Shown: in pieces, positions 8,267 to 15,392 of the stretch | How positions within the stretch are numbered: the stretch's first letter is position 1 | Layout: each line of letters starts with the position of its first letter | Assembly (NCBI GenBank): GCA_963776735.1 | Contig: CAVZNV010000021.1 | Coordinates: 304,210-368,209, forward strand | Origin: PALSA-612 sp963776735 | GTDB lineage: Bacteria > Actinomycetota > Thermoleophilia > Gaiellales > Gaiellaceae | Reading direction: 5' to 3' | Length of the DNA: 64,000 bases | Translations under genes and position numbers: made by a program | The notes under the pieces: model-generated | Database searches by the model: none | What the model was told of the DNA's origin: nothing | Seen by the model: the letters and a program-made list of their open reading frames with translations, nothing else

Positions 8267-9918
8267 GCCGCACCGGCGGCCAGGTCCTCGTCGACCAGCT
8301 CGAGCTGCACGGCGTCCAGCACGCGTTCTGCGTCCCGGGCGAGAGCTACCTCCCCGTCCTCGACGCGCTGCACGACGCCGACATCCGGCTCGTCTCCTGC
8401 CGCCACGAGGCGGCCGCGGCGAACATGGCCGAGGCGTACGGGAAGCTGACCGGCCGGCCCGGCATCTGTCTCGTCACACGAGGCCCGGGCGCCACGCACG
8501 CGAGCGTCGGTGTGCACATCGCCTCGCAGGACTCGACGCCGATGATCGTCCTCGTCGGCCAGGTGCCGCGGGCTTCGCGCGGACGCGATGCATTCCAGGA
8601 GCTCGACTACCCGCACGCGTTCGGCGGCCTCGGCCTCGCGAAGTGGGCGGCCGAAGCCGACTCGGCCGAACGGCTGCCCGAGCTCGTCTCGCGCGCCTTT
8701 TCGGTTGCGTCGAGCGGCAGGCCCGGCCCGGTCGTGCTCGCCCTGCCGGAGGACGTACTGTTCGAGGAGACCGAGACGGCCGACGGCGGCCCGGCGAACA
8801 TCGCCCGCCCCGCTCCGAGCGACGAGGATTTGGCCCGGCTGAGCGAGCTGCTGGCCGCGGCCGAGCGGCCGCTCGTCATCGTCGGCGAGGGCGGCTGGTC
8901 GGCGGACACCGCCGAGGGCGTGCAGGCGTTCTGCGAGGCGAACTCGATTCCCGTCTGCTCCTCGTTTCGCTGCCAGGACTACGTCGACAACCGCTCGCCG
9001 GTCTACGCGGGGCATCTCACGCTGGGCATGGACGCGAAGCTCGCGCAGCGGGTCGAGGACGCCGACCTGATCCTCGCCTTCGGCGGCCGGCTCGGCGAGG
9101 TGTCGACGAGGGGCTACACGCTGCTCGAGCCGCCGCGGCCGAAGCAGACCCTCGTCCACGCCCATCCCGATCCGGACGAGCTCGGGCGCGTCTACGAGCC
9201 GGAGCTGCCGATCGTCACCGCCCTGCCGGAGCTGGCGGCGGCCCTCGGTCGGCTCGGCGTGCTCGATCCGTCGCGCTGGCAGGCCTGGACGAGCCAGGCG
9301 CGCGCCGACTTCAAGGCGAGCCTGGCCCGCCGAAAGCTCCCCGGCGACCTCGATCTCGGCGAGGTGATGACCTTCCTCCGCAGCCGGCTGCCCGACGACG
9401 CCGTGATCGCCTGCGGCGCCGGCAACTTCACGGTCTGGGTGCACAGGTACTTCGAGTTCCGACGGTTCGGAACGCAGCTCGCGCCGCGCGCCGGCGCGAT
9501 GGGCTACGGACTGCCGGCGGCGCTCACGGCGAAGGTGCTCGACCCGGCTCGACCGGCGGTCTGCATCGCGGGCGACGGCGACTTCATGATGAGCGCGGCC
9601 GAGCTTGCGACCGCTGTCCAGTACGGCCTCGACCCGATCGTCCTCGTCGTCAACAACGGCATGTACGGGACGATCCGCATGCACCAGGAACGCCTCTACC
9701 CGGGCCGCGTCACCGGCACGGACCTCGTCAACCCGGACTTCGCCGCCTTCGCGCGCAGCTTCGGCTGTTACGCCGAGACCGTCGAGCGGACGGGGGACGT
9801 CGAAGCGGCATTCGAGCGCTCTGTCGCGTCCGGTGGGCCTGCGGTGATCGACCTGCGCGTCGACCCGGAGGCGATCCATCCGCGCTTCACGATCGCGGAC
9901 CTTCGCGCTTCCGCTTAG
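8263..9918 (+). CDS. Thiamine-diphosphate-dependent enzyme, acetolactate synthase/decarboxylase family
   Basis: The 551-residue protein has the three-domain plan of ThDP enzymes. The cofactor-activating glutamate lies in SCRHEAAAANMAEAYG (E49). A central domain follows (LVIVGEGGWSADTAEGVQAF). The C-terminal ThDP/Mg motif starts with GDGDFMMS (about residues 437-444) and ends at VVNN. It resembles acetolactate synthase large subunits, but no small subunit or other isoleucine/valine genes are near. A catabolic 2-oxo-acid decarboxylase or carboligase is therefore more likely than amino-acid biosynthesis. The GTG start overlaps the cupin stop (GTGA). Confidence 0.88.
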   Translation: MSRTGGQVLVDQLELHGVQHAFCVPGESYLPVLDALHDADIRLVSCRHEAAAANMAEAYGKLTGRPGICLVTRGPGATHASVGVHIASQDSTPMIVLVGQVPRASRGRDAFQELDYPHAFGGLGLAKWAAEADSAERLPELVSRAFSVASSGRPGPVVLALPEDVLFEETETADGGPANIARPAPSDEDLARLSELLAAAERPLVIVGEGGWSADTAEGVQAFCEANSIPVCSSFRCQDYVDNRSPVYAGHLTLGMDAKLAQRVEDADLILAFGGRLGEVSTRGYTLLEPPRPKQTLVHAHPDPDELGRVYEPELPIVTALPELAAALGRLGVLDPSRWQAWTSQARADFKASLARRKLPGDLDLGEVMTFLRSRLPDDAVIACGAGNFTVWVHRYFEFRRFGTQLAPRAGAMGYGLPAALTAKVLDPARPAVCIAGDGDFMMSAAELATAVQYGLDPIVLVVNNGMYGTIRMHQERLYPGRVTGTDLVNPDFAAFARSFGCYAETVERTGDVEAAFERSVASGGPAVIDLRVDPEAIHPRFTIADLRASA

Positions 9919-9928
9919 GCTTGGCCCC

Positions 9929-10372
9929 ATGGCCAAGTCATATGCATCCACGGTGATCGACGCGCCCGCCGACGAGGTCTGGGCGCGGATTCGCGATTTC
10001 AACGGTCTTCCGGACTGGCACGGCGGCATGGTCGCGTCGAGCGAGATCGAGGAAGGCAAGGCGGGCGACCAGGTCGGCGGCGTCCGCAGCTTCACGCTCA
10101 CGAACGGCGCCCACCTGCGCGAGCAGATGACGGCGCACTCGGACGCCGAGCGGTCGTACACCTACAACTTCCAGAAGCATCCGTTCGAGGGCGTCGAGAA
10201 CTACCTCGCGACGATCCGCGTCACGCCCGTGACCGACGGGAACAGGAGCTTCGTCGAGTGGTGGACGACGTTCGACTGCGCTCCCGACCAGCTCGATCAC
10301 TGGCAGGGCTTCTTCGCGAGCGAGGTGTTCCAGGGCGGCTTCGACGCGCTGGAGGCGCACTTCTCGGGGTGA
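9929..10372 (+). CDS. SRPBCC (START/polyketide-cyclase-like) family protein
   Basis: The 147-residue protein begins with the family hallmark STVIDAPADEVWARIRDFNGLPDWHGG and continues with an antiparallel sheet (GDQVGGVRSFTL, RSYTYNF, SFVEWWTTFD) and a long C-terminal helix (DHWQGFFASEVFQGGFDALEAHF). This is a helix-grip fold with a deep hydrophobic pocket, used for binding or cyclising small molecules. A catalytic role is not readable. It sits 10 bases after the ThDP enzyme and overlaps the RidA start by 4 bases, so it should be co-translated with them. Confidence 0.85.
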   Translation: MAKSYASTVIDAPADEVWARIRDFNGLPDWHGGMVASSEIEEGKAGDQVGGVRSFTLTNGAHLREQMTAHSDAERSYTYNFQKHPFEGVENYLATIRVTPVTDGNRSFVEWWTTFDCAPDQLDHWQGFFASEVFQGGFDALEAHFSG

Positions 10373-10758
10373 GCCGGCAGGAGTACCGGGTCGAGGGGCT
10401 GCCCGAGCCGTTCTCGCACTACACCGACGCGGTTCGGGCCGGCGACCTGCTCTTCGTCTCGGGCTGTGTGGCGCTGGACGCGGACGGCAACCTCGTCGGC
10501 GAAGGCGACGTCGTCGCCCAGACCAGGCAGGTGTTCGAGAACATCCGCCTCTGCCTGGCCGCTGCGGGCGCGTCCTTCGCGGGTGTGGTCAAGGTGACGA
10601 CGTTCCTGACGAACATCGACGACCGCCCGGCGGTGAACACGGTGCGAAAGGAGGTCTTCGGTGACGCCCGTCCGGCGAGCACGCTCGTCGAGGTGTCGGC
10701 GCTCGTGCTGCCGGAGTTCCTGATCGAGGTCGAGGCGGTGTCGGTCGTCCCATCGTGA
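10369..10758 (+). CDS. RidA/YjgF-family enamine/imine deaminase
   Basis: The 129-residue protein matches the RidA family end to end: LLFVSGCVALDADGNLVGEGDVVAQTRQVFENI, VVKVTTFLTN and a C-terminal RPASTLVEVSALVLPEFLIEVEAV. The arginine that binds the substrate carboxylate is R101, and E119/E122 lie where the water-activating glutamate is expected. Family members hydrolyse reactive enamines/imines or, in 2-aminomuconate pathways, act as a catabolic deaminase. The linked amidase, dehydrogenases and decarboxylase favour a catabolic deamination step here. It overlaps both neighbours by 4 bases. Confidence 0.9.
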   Translation: MSRQEYRVEGLPEPFSHYTDAVRAGDLLFVSGCVALDADGNLVGEGDVVAQTRQVFENIRLCLAAAGASFAGVVKVTTFLTNIDDRPAVNTVRKEVFGDARPASTLVEVSALVLPEFLIEVEAVSVVPS

Positions 10759-11864
10759 GTCTCGATCCCTACAACGCGCTGATCACGGCCGTCGAGCCGA
10801 AGCCGGCCAGGCCGGGACCGCTCGAGGGGAAGCGGCTGATTGTGAAAGACCTGATCGACACGGCCGGGATCCGGACGACCTACGGCTCGCAGATCTACGG
10901 CGACCATGTGCCCGACCGGACGGCGCCGGCCGTCACGCGGCTCGTCGACGCGGGAGCCGTCGTCGTCGGGAAGGCGAACCTGCCCGAGTTCGCCTGGGCC
11001 GTGATGGGCCAGAACCCGTTCTACGGCACGGTGCACAACCCGGCCGCGCCGGGGAAGACGACGGGCGGGTCGAGCGCCGGCAACGCTGCTGCGCTCGCGG
11101 CGGACATGTGCGACATCGGGCTCGGAACGGACACGGGGTGCTCGATCCGGCTGCCGTCGGCGTGCTGCGAGACGGTCGGGCTGAAGCCGCGTTGGGGGTC
11201 GATCGACATGACCGGCGTGTTCCCGTTGTGCCCGACGCTGGACACGCTCGGGCCGATGGCGAAGACGGTCGATGACGTGGCGCTCGTCTGGTCGCTGCTC
11301 AGGGACGAGCCGGTGCCCGAGCCGCGGCTCGAGGGCGTCACCGTCGGCCTGTTACGGCAGCCGCCCGAGGTCGGCGACGGGCGCCCGACCGAGCCGAGCG
11401 ACCTCGCCGAAGGCTGGGCCGCGGAGTTGGCCAGGCTCGGCGCGCGGGTCGTCGAGGCGCGCGTACCCGGACCGTCGGCGAGCACCTGGCCGGTCTTCAA
11501 CCACGAGGCGCTGCAATCCCATCGCGCGACGTTCCCGTCCCGGGCGGCGGAGTACTCGGACGTGTGCCGGACGAAGCTGGAGGCGGCGCAGCGGACGACG
11601 CCGGACGAGGTCGACGCCGCCTATCGTGCGCTCGAGGAGTGGCGACGGTTCGAGCCCGAGGTCGACCTCTACGTGGCGCCGTGCTACACGCAGGAGCTTC
11701 CGTCGGAGGACGCGGACGAGCTCGAGGTGCGCCTGCGGTTCTCCGAGTTCCTGCGCTGGGTGAACCTGATCGGCTGGGCCGGCCTCGCGATCGGCAACGT
11801 GCAGCTGATCGCCCCGCACGACGAGACGGTGCTCGCCGCGGGCCTCGCGTACGTCCGCGGCTGA
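10755..11864 (+). CDS. Amidase-signature-family hydrolase
   Basis: The 369-residue protein has the Ser-cisSer-Lys triad of the amidase signature family: K31 in LIVKDLID, S106 in TTGGSSAGN and the nucleophile S130 in GTDTGCSIRLPS. The usual GGS around the nucleophile is GCS, and the second glycine of GGSSGG is alanine. At 369 residues it is shorter than typical amidases (450-500), resembling the plant indoleacetamide hydrolase-like group. It would cleave an amide to acid plus ammonia. It is the last gene of the + cluster; a long inverted repeat follows its stop. Confidence 0.88.
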   Translation: MSLDPYNALITAVEPKPARPGPLEGKRLIVKDLIDTAGIRTTYGSQIYGDHVPDRTAPAVTRLVDAGAVVVGKANLPEFAWAVMGQNPFYGTVHNPAAPGKTTGGSSAGNAAALAADMCDIGLGTDTGCSIRLPSACCETVGLKPRWGSIDMTGVFPLCPTLDTLGPMAKTVDDVALVWSLLRDEPVPEPRLEGVTVGLLRQPPEVGDGRPTEPSDLAEGWAAELARLGARVVEARVPGPSASTWPVFNHEALQSHRATFPSRAAEYSDVCRTKLEAAQRTTPDEVDAAYRALEEWRRFEPEVDLYVAPCYTQELPSEDADELEVRLRFSEFLRWVNLIGWAGLAIGNVQLIAPHDETVLAAGLAYVRG

Positions 11865-11886
11865 CACGGCTTTCCGGGCCATGTCG

Positions 11887-11941
11887 GAGGGACAGTCCCT
11901 CGGACCTGGCTCGCACAGACGCGTCCGAGGGACTGTCCCTC
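11887..11941. repeat. Paired palindromic repeat forming a 19-bp inverted repeat between convergent genes
   Basis: Two units of the same repeat face each other. The arm at 11887-11905 (GAGGGACAGTCCCTCGGAC) is the exact reverse complement of 11923-11941, with a 17-nt loop. The second unit, extended to 11923-11945, is also a perfect 23-bp palindrome by itself (arms GTCCGAGGGAC). It lies between the stops of the amidase (+) and the hydratase (-), so it could act as a two-way terminator. Related units occur at 14570-14592 and 51407-51469. Confidence 0.75.
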
Positions 11942-11966
11942 GGACGGAGCCGGCAGCGACGCGGTT

Positions 11967-12734
11967 CTAGCGGCCCTCGAAGTTCGGCTTGCGCTTCTCG
12001 CCGAAGGCCTCGACGCCCTCACGGAAGTCGTGCGTCGAGCGGAGGAGCCCGTACGCCAGGCCCTCGAGCTCGAGCCCGACGGCCAGCGGCCCGTCGTACA
12101 CGTGGTTGAGAACACGCTTCGCCATCGCCAGCGCGAGCGGGGAGAGCTCGGTCAGATCGGCGAGCACACGACCGACCGCAGCGTCCAGCTCGGCCGCCGG
12201 GACGACCTCCGAGCAGAGCCCCCACGCAAATGCGTCCGCTGCCGATACGCGCTGCCGGCGCATGACGACGTCCTTCGCCCGCCCGAGGCCGATCAGCCGT
12301 GCGAGCCGCTGCGTGCCGCCGGAGCCGGGGATCATCCCGAGGCCGACCTCCGGAAGCCCGAGCTGCGCGTCGTCCGAGCAAACGCGGAAATCGCACGCGA
12401 GCGCGAGCTCGAGCCCGACGCCCAGGCAGTAGCCCTCGATCCGCGCGACGACCGGCTTCGGGCAGCGCTCGGCCGCGGCGACGTTCCACGCCAGGCGTGA
12501 CAGCTCCTCCGGCGACGCCTCCAGGAACGCCGCGATGTCGCCGCCGGCCGTGAACGCTCCGCCCGCGCCCGTGACCACGATTGCCCGCACCGCGTCGTCG
12601 CGACCGAGCTCGTCGAAGACCGCCGCGAGCTGGCCACGCGCCTGCAAGGGCAACCGGTTCAACTTCCCCGGGACGTCGAGGGTGATCGTCGCCGTCGCGC
12701 CGTCCCGCTCTACCCGGAACCCCTCGTAGCTCAC
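11967..12734 (-). CDS. Enoyl-CoA hydratase/isomerase (crotonase family)
   Basis: The 255-residue protein has the crotonase oxyanion-hole segments: GGAFTAGGDIAAFLEA, then RIEGYCLGVGLELALACDFRV and LGLPEVGLGMIPGSGGTQRLARLIG. The glutamate in LPEVGLG matches the first catalytic glutamate of rat hydratase. The position of the second appears to be aspartate (AKDVVM), so hydratase versus isomerase or hydrolase activity is open. A strong GGGAGGAGG ribosome site lies 8 bases before the GTG. The start overlaps the CoA-ligase stop by 4 bases, making this the last gene of the long minus-strand series. Confidence 0.9.
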   Translation of the reverse strand: MSYEGFRVERDGATATITLDVPGKLNRLPLQARGQLAAVFDELGRDDAVRAIVVTGAGGAFTAGGDIAAFLEASPEELSRLAWNVAAAERCPKPVVARIEGYCLGVGLELALACDFRVCSDDAQLGLPEVGLGMIPGSGGTQRLARLIGLGRAKDVVMRRQRVSAADAFAWGLCSEVVPAAELDAAVGRVLADLTELSPLALAMAKRVLNHVYDGPLAVGLELEGLAYGLLRSTHDFREGVEAFGEKRKPNFEGR

Positions 12735-14110
12735 GTTGTCGCCTCCTCCCGCAGCATGCGCCGGAGGATCTTTCCAGACGGGCTCTTGGGCAGTGCGTCC
12801 ACGAACCGATACTGGCGCGGTCTCTTGAACCGCGCCAGCGTCCCGGAGGCGAGACAGAAGGCGTCGAGCTCGTCGGACGAGACCTCGCCGTCCGCGACGA
12901 CGATCGCCACCACGCGGCGGCCGAGCCGCTCGTCGGGCGCACCGACCACGGCGACCTCGCGGACCGATGGATGGCTCGACAGCACGTCTTCGACCTCGAG
13001 CGGATGGATGTTCTCGCCGCCCGACACGATCATGTCGTCGACCCGGCCGACCACCCACAGGTCGCCGTCCTCGTCCAGCCGCCCGACGTCGCCGGTGCGG
13101 TACCAGCCGTCGCGGATCGCCTTCTCGTCGGCGTCGGGCCGGTTCCAGTAGCCGGCGAACGCCTCGTCCGAGGACATGTGGCAGAGGATCTCGTCGCTCT
13201 CACCGAGCCGCAGCCGCGCGTTCACCGACGGGCGACCCGCGCAACCCGGCTTGGACGCCTGGTCGCGGTGCACCGAGAACGTGTAGATCTCGGTCGAGCC
13301 GTAGTGGTTGACGAACAGGCGCGGCCGGAAGGTCTCGACGCACCGTTCGACGAGGGCGCTCGTCATCGCGGCGCCGGCGTACGCGAGCGTCTCGACCGAC
13401 GACAGGTTGTAGTCGTCGCGCCGCGGATGTGAGACGAGGTCGTGGAAGAGCGTGGGAGCGAGGTAGAGCGACGTCACTCGCTCGCGTTCGATCAGGGCCA
13501 GTGCTCGCTCGGCATCCCAGTCGGGCTGGCAGACGTAGCAGCCGCCGACCAGTGACATCGCGAGCAGCGAGTGCATGCCCATCGTGTGGTAGAGCGGCAT
13601 GACGCCGAGCGTGCGGTCGCCGAACCGGTAACCGTGCTGGAGCGCCTGGGAGAGCCCGCCGGCGCGGTCGGCGCGATGCGAGCGCGGCACGCCTTTCGGC
13701 CGTCCGGTCGTCCCGGACGTGTAGAGCATCAGGCTCTCCTCGCTGTCGTCGCGGTCGAGGGCGCCGTCCCGCGACGGCCCGAGCAGCGGCTCGGGATCGA
13801 CGTCGACCTCGAACCACGCCTTTGCGCCGGAGTCCTCGCGGCAGTAGTCGAGATCGGCCGGCGAGACGCGGTGCGAGAGCGGGACGAATGTCGCTCCGAG
13901 CCACTGGCAGGCCCAGTAGAGCTCGACGGACTCGCTACGGCACTTGACGACGGCGGCCACGCGGGCTCCCGGCTCGACACGGAGACCGCCGGCGAGGCGC
14001 TGCACTCGGGTGAGCAGCTCCGCGTAGGTCAGCCGCGTGTCCCCGTCCACGAGGGCTTCTGCTCCTGGGTGGCGCTCGGCGGCGTCGAGGAGCGACTGCG
14101 CCAGGTTCAC
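12731..14110 (-). CDS. AMP-forming acid-CoA ligase
   Basis: The 459-residue protein has the adenylation P-loop MLYTSGTTGRPKGVPRSHRA, a middle motif FVNHYGSTEIYTFS, GWYRTGDVGRLDEDG and the C-terminal lysine motif LPKSPSGKILRRML. It activates an unknown carboxylic acid to its CoA thioester. It overlaps the iron-sulphur subunit gene upstream and the enoyl-CoA hydratase downstream (both GTGA). The ligase, hydratase and molybdenum hydroxylase are therefore translated as one series and probably act on the same acid, perhaps aromatic or heterocyclic; that last point is inference. Confidence 0.9.
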   Translation of the reverse strand: MNLAQSLLDAAERHPGAEALVDGDTRLTYAELLTRVQRLAGGLRVEPGARVAAVVKCRSESVELYWACQWLGATFVPLSHRVSPADLDYCREDSGAKAWFEVDVDPEPLLGPSRDGALDRDDSEESLMLYTSGTTGRPKGVPRSHRADRAGGLSQALQHGYRFGDRTLGVMPLYHTMGMHSLLAMSLVGGCYVCQPDWDAERALALIERERVTSLYLAPTLFHDLVSHPRRDDYNLSSVETLAYAGAAMTSALVERCVETFRPRLFVNHYGSTEIYTFSVHRDQASKPGCAGRPSVNARLRLGESDEILCHMSSDEAFAGYWNRPDADEKAIRDGWYRTGDVGRLDEDGDLWVVGRVDDMIVSGGENIHPLEVEDVLSSHPSVREVAVVGAPDERLGRRVVAIVVADGEVSSDELDAFCLASGTLARFKRPRQYRFVDALPKSPSGKILRRMLREEATT

Positions 14111-14565
14111 CGCGCCGCCCTCTCGATCGCCTCGACGATCGGCTCGTAGCCCGTGCACCGGCAGAGGTGGCCGGAGAGCATGTCCGAGATCTCGTCCCGG
14201 GTCGGCGCGCCGCGGGAGAGCAGGTCGGTCGCGGCCATGAGGATTCCGGGTGTGCAGAAGCCGCACTGGAGCGCGTGGCATTCGCGGAACGCGGACTGCA
14301 GCGGGTTGAGCTCGCCGTTCTGCGCCAGCCCCTCGACGGTGGCGACCTCGGCGCCGTCCACCTGCACGGCGAGCAGAAGGCACGACCGGACAGCGGTCCC
14401 GTCGAGCAGCACGGTGCAGGCGCCGCAGACGCCGTGCTCGCAGCCGACGTGCGTGCCGGTAAGTCCGAGCGTGTGCCGGAGGAAGTCGGAGAGCAGCAGC
14501 CGCGGCTCGACCGTCTCGCGGTATTCCTTGCCGTTGACCGTGACGGAGACGTCGATCATGGGCAT
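14107..14565 (-). CDS. [2Fe-2S] small subunit of a xanthine-dehydrogenase-family hydroxylase
   Basis: The 152-residue protein has all eight cluster cysteines. The plant-ferredoxin-type CEHGVCGACTVLLDG plus a later C holds the distal cluster, and CGFCTPG with CRCTGY in the C-terminal helical domain holds the cluster next to the molybdenum cofactor. It passes electrons from the large subunit to the FAD subunit. The order on this strand is large, medium, small, ligase, hydratase. The 43-base gap to the medium-subunit stop holds a dispersed palindromic repeat, the only loose junction in the series from 17689 to 11967. Confidence 0.93.
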   Translation of the reverse strand: MPMIDVSVTVNGKEYRETVEPRLLLSDFLRHTLGLTGTHVGCEHGVCGACTVLLDGTAVRSCLLLAVQVDGAEVATVEGLAQNGELNPLQSAFRECHALQCGFCTPGILMAATDLLSRGAPTRDEISDMLSGHLCRCTGYEPIVEAIERAAR

Positions 14566-14569
14566 GTTT

Positions 14570-14592
14570 GAGGGACAGGCCCTCGGACCTGG
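14570..14592. repeat. Single unit of the dispersed palindromic repeat
   Basis: GAGGGACAGGCCCTCGGACC followed by TGGC is nearly identical to the first unit at 11887 and to the units at 51407-51469. It fills most of the 43-base gap between the medium- and small-subunit genes of the molybdenum hydroxylase, so it may be an insertion into the operon or an internal RNA processing/attenuation hairpin. Confidence 0.65.
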
Positions 14593-14608
14593 CTCGGAGA
14601 GACGAGGC

Positions 14609-15392
14609 TCACGCGGACCGCTCCCGTGCTCGGGCGGCCGCGCGGTCGACGAGCACGCGGACGAGGTTGCGGAGGTACGCCGCCGAGGCGTGGAGGTTGC
14701 CGAACGGCTCGACCTGCGCGGCGGCAGACTGTCCGGGCGCGTCCGGGTCGACGTCGAGCACCATCGGCCTGTCGACCACGGCGCCGACCGCGACTCGCAG
14801 ATCGTCGCCGCGAGCGACCGCCGCCGCCGCGCAGAGCGCGAAGTCGCCGTGTCGCTGCGCGAGCTCGCAGAACGCGTAGCCCGCGTCAGCCTCCGGCGCA
14901 GGCCACAGCGAGGCGACGACGAGCTCGGTCGGCTTCAGCGACGTCGTCCAGTGCGTGACGAACAGCTCATCGGCAGAGATTCTGACGGCCGGTCGACGTC
15001 ATGACCGAGCCGCCGAGCAACGTGAGGCACAAGGGCAGCTCTGCCGCTGCGTCCGCGTGCGCGAGCGAGCCCGCGACCGTCCCGCGGTTACGCGTCGCGA
15101 AGTGGCCGACATACGGGATCGCCTCCGCCAGCAGCGGGTGGTCGAGCAGGCGCCGTTCGGACTGCCGGACGAGCGCTCCGACCGGCCAGGAGCCGGCCTC
15201 GCGGCTCACGGCACGGAGCGGCAGCCTGTTCACGTCCACGATCACGGACGGCCGCGCGACGCGCATGTTCAGCGCCGGGACGAGGCTCTGCCCGCCGGCG
15301 AGCACCTTCGCCTCGTCGCCGTGCTCGGCCAGCAGAGCGGCGGCCTCCTCGACCGTCTCCGGCCGCTCGTACCGGAACGCAACCGGCTTCAC
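14609..15392 (-). pseudogene. FAD-binding medium subunit (CoxM type) with an apparent single-base frameshift
   Basis: The first part, VKPVAFRYERPETVEEAAALLAEHG, AGGQSLVPALNMR and FATRNRGTVAGSLAHADAAAELP, is a normal FAD-binding subunit of the xanthine dehydrogenase family and stops early near residue 142. Continuing in the next frame gives SADELFVTHWTTSLKPTE to a stop at 14609, exactly the missing C-terminal half. Removing one C from the GGCC at about 14986-14991 restores TSTGVRISADELF and a protein of 261 residues, the normal family length. So this is a recent mutation or a sequence error rather than decay. The GTG at 15392 overlaps the large-subunit stop; an ATG at 15407 is an alternative. 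Confidence 0.85.

Noticed and set aside
8263..9918. Assignment of the ThDP enzyme as acetolactate synthase for amino-acid synthesis
   Set aside because: No small regulatory subunit, ilvC or ilvD is near and the neighbours are all catabolic, so only the family is stated.
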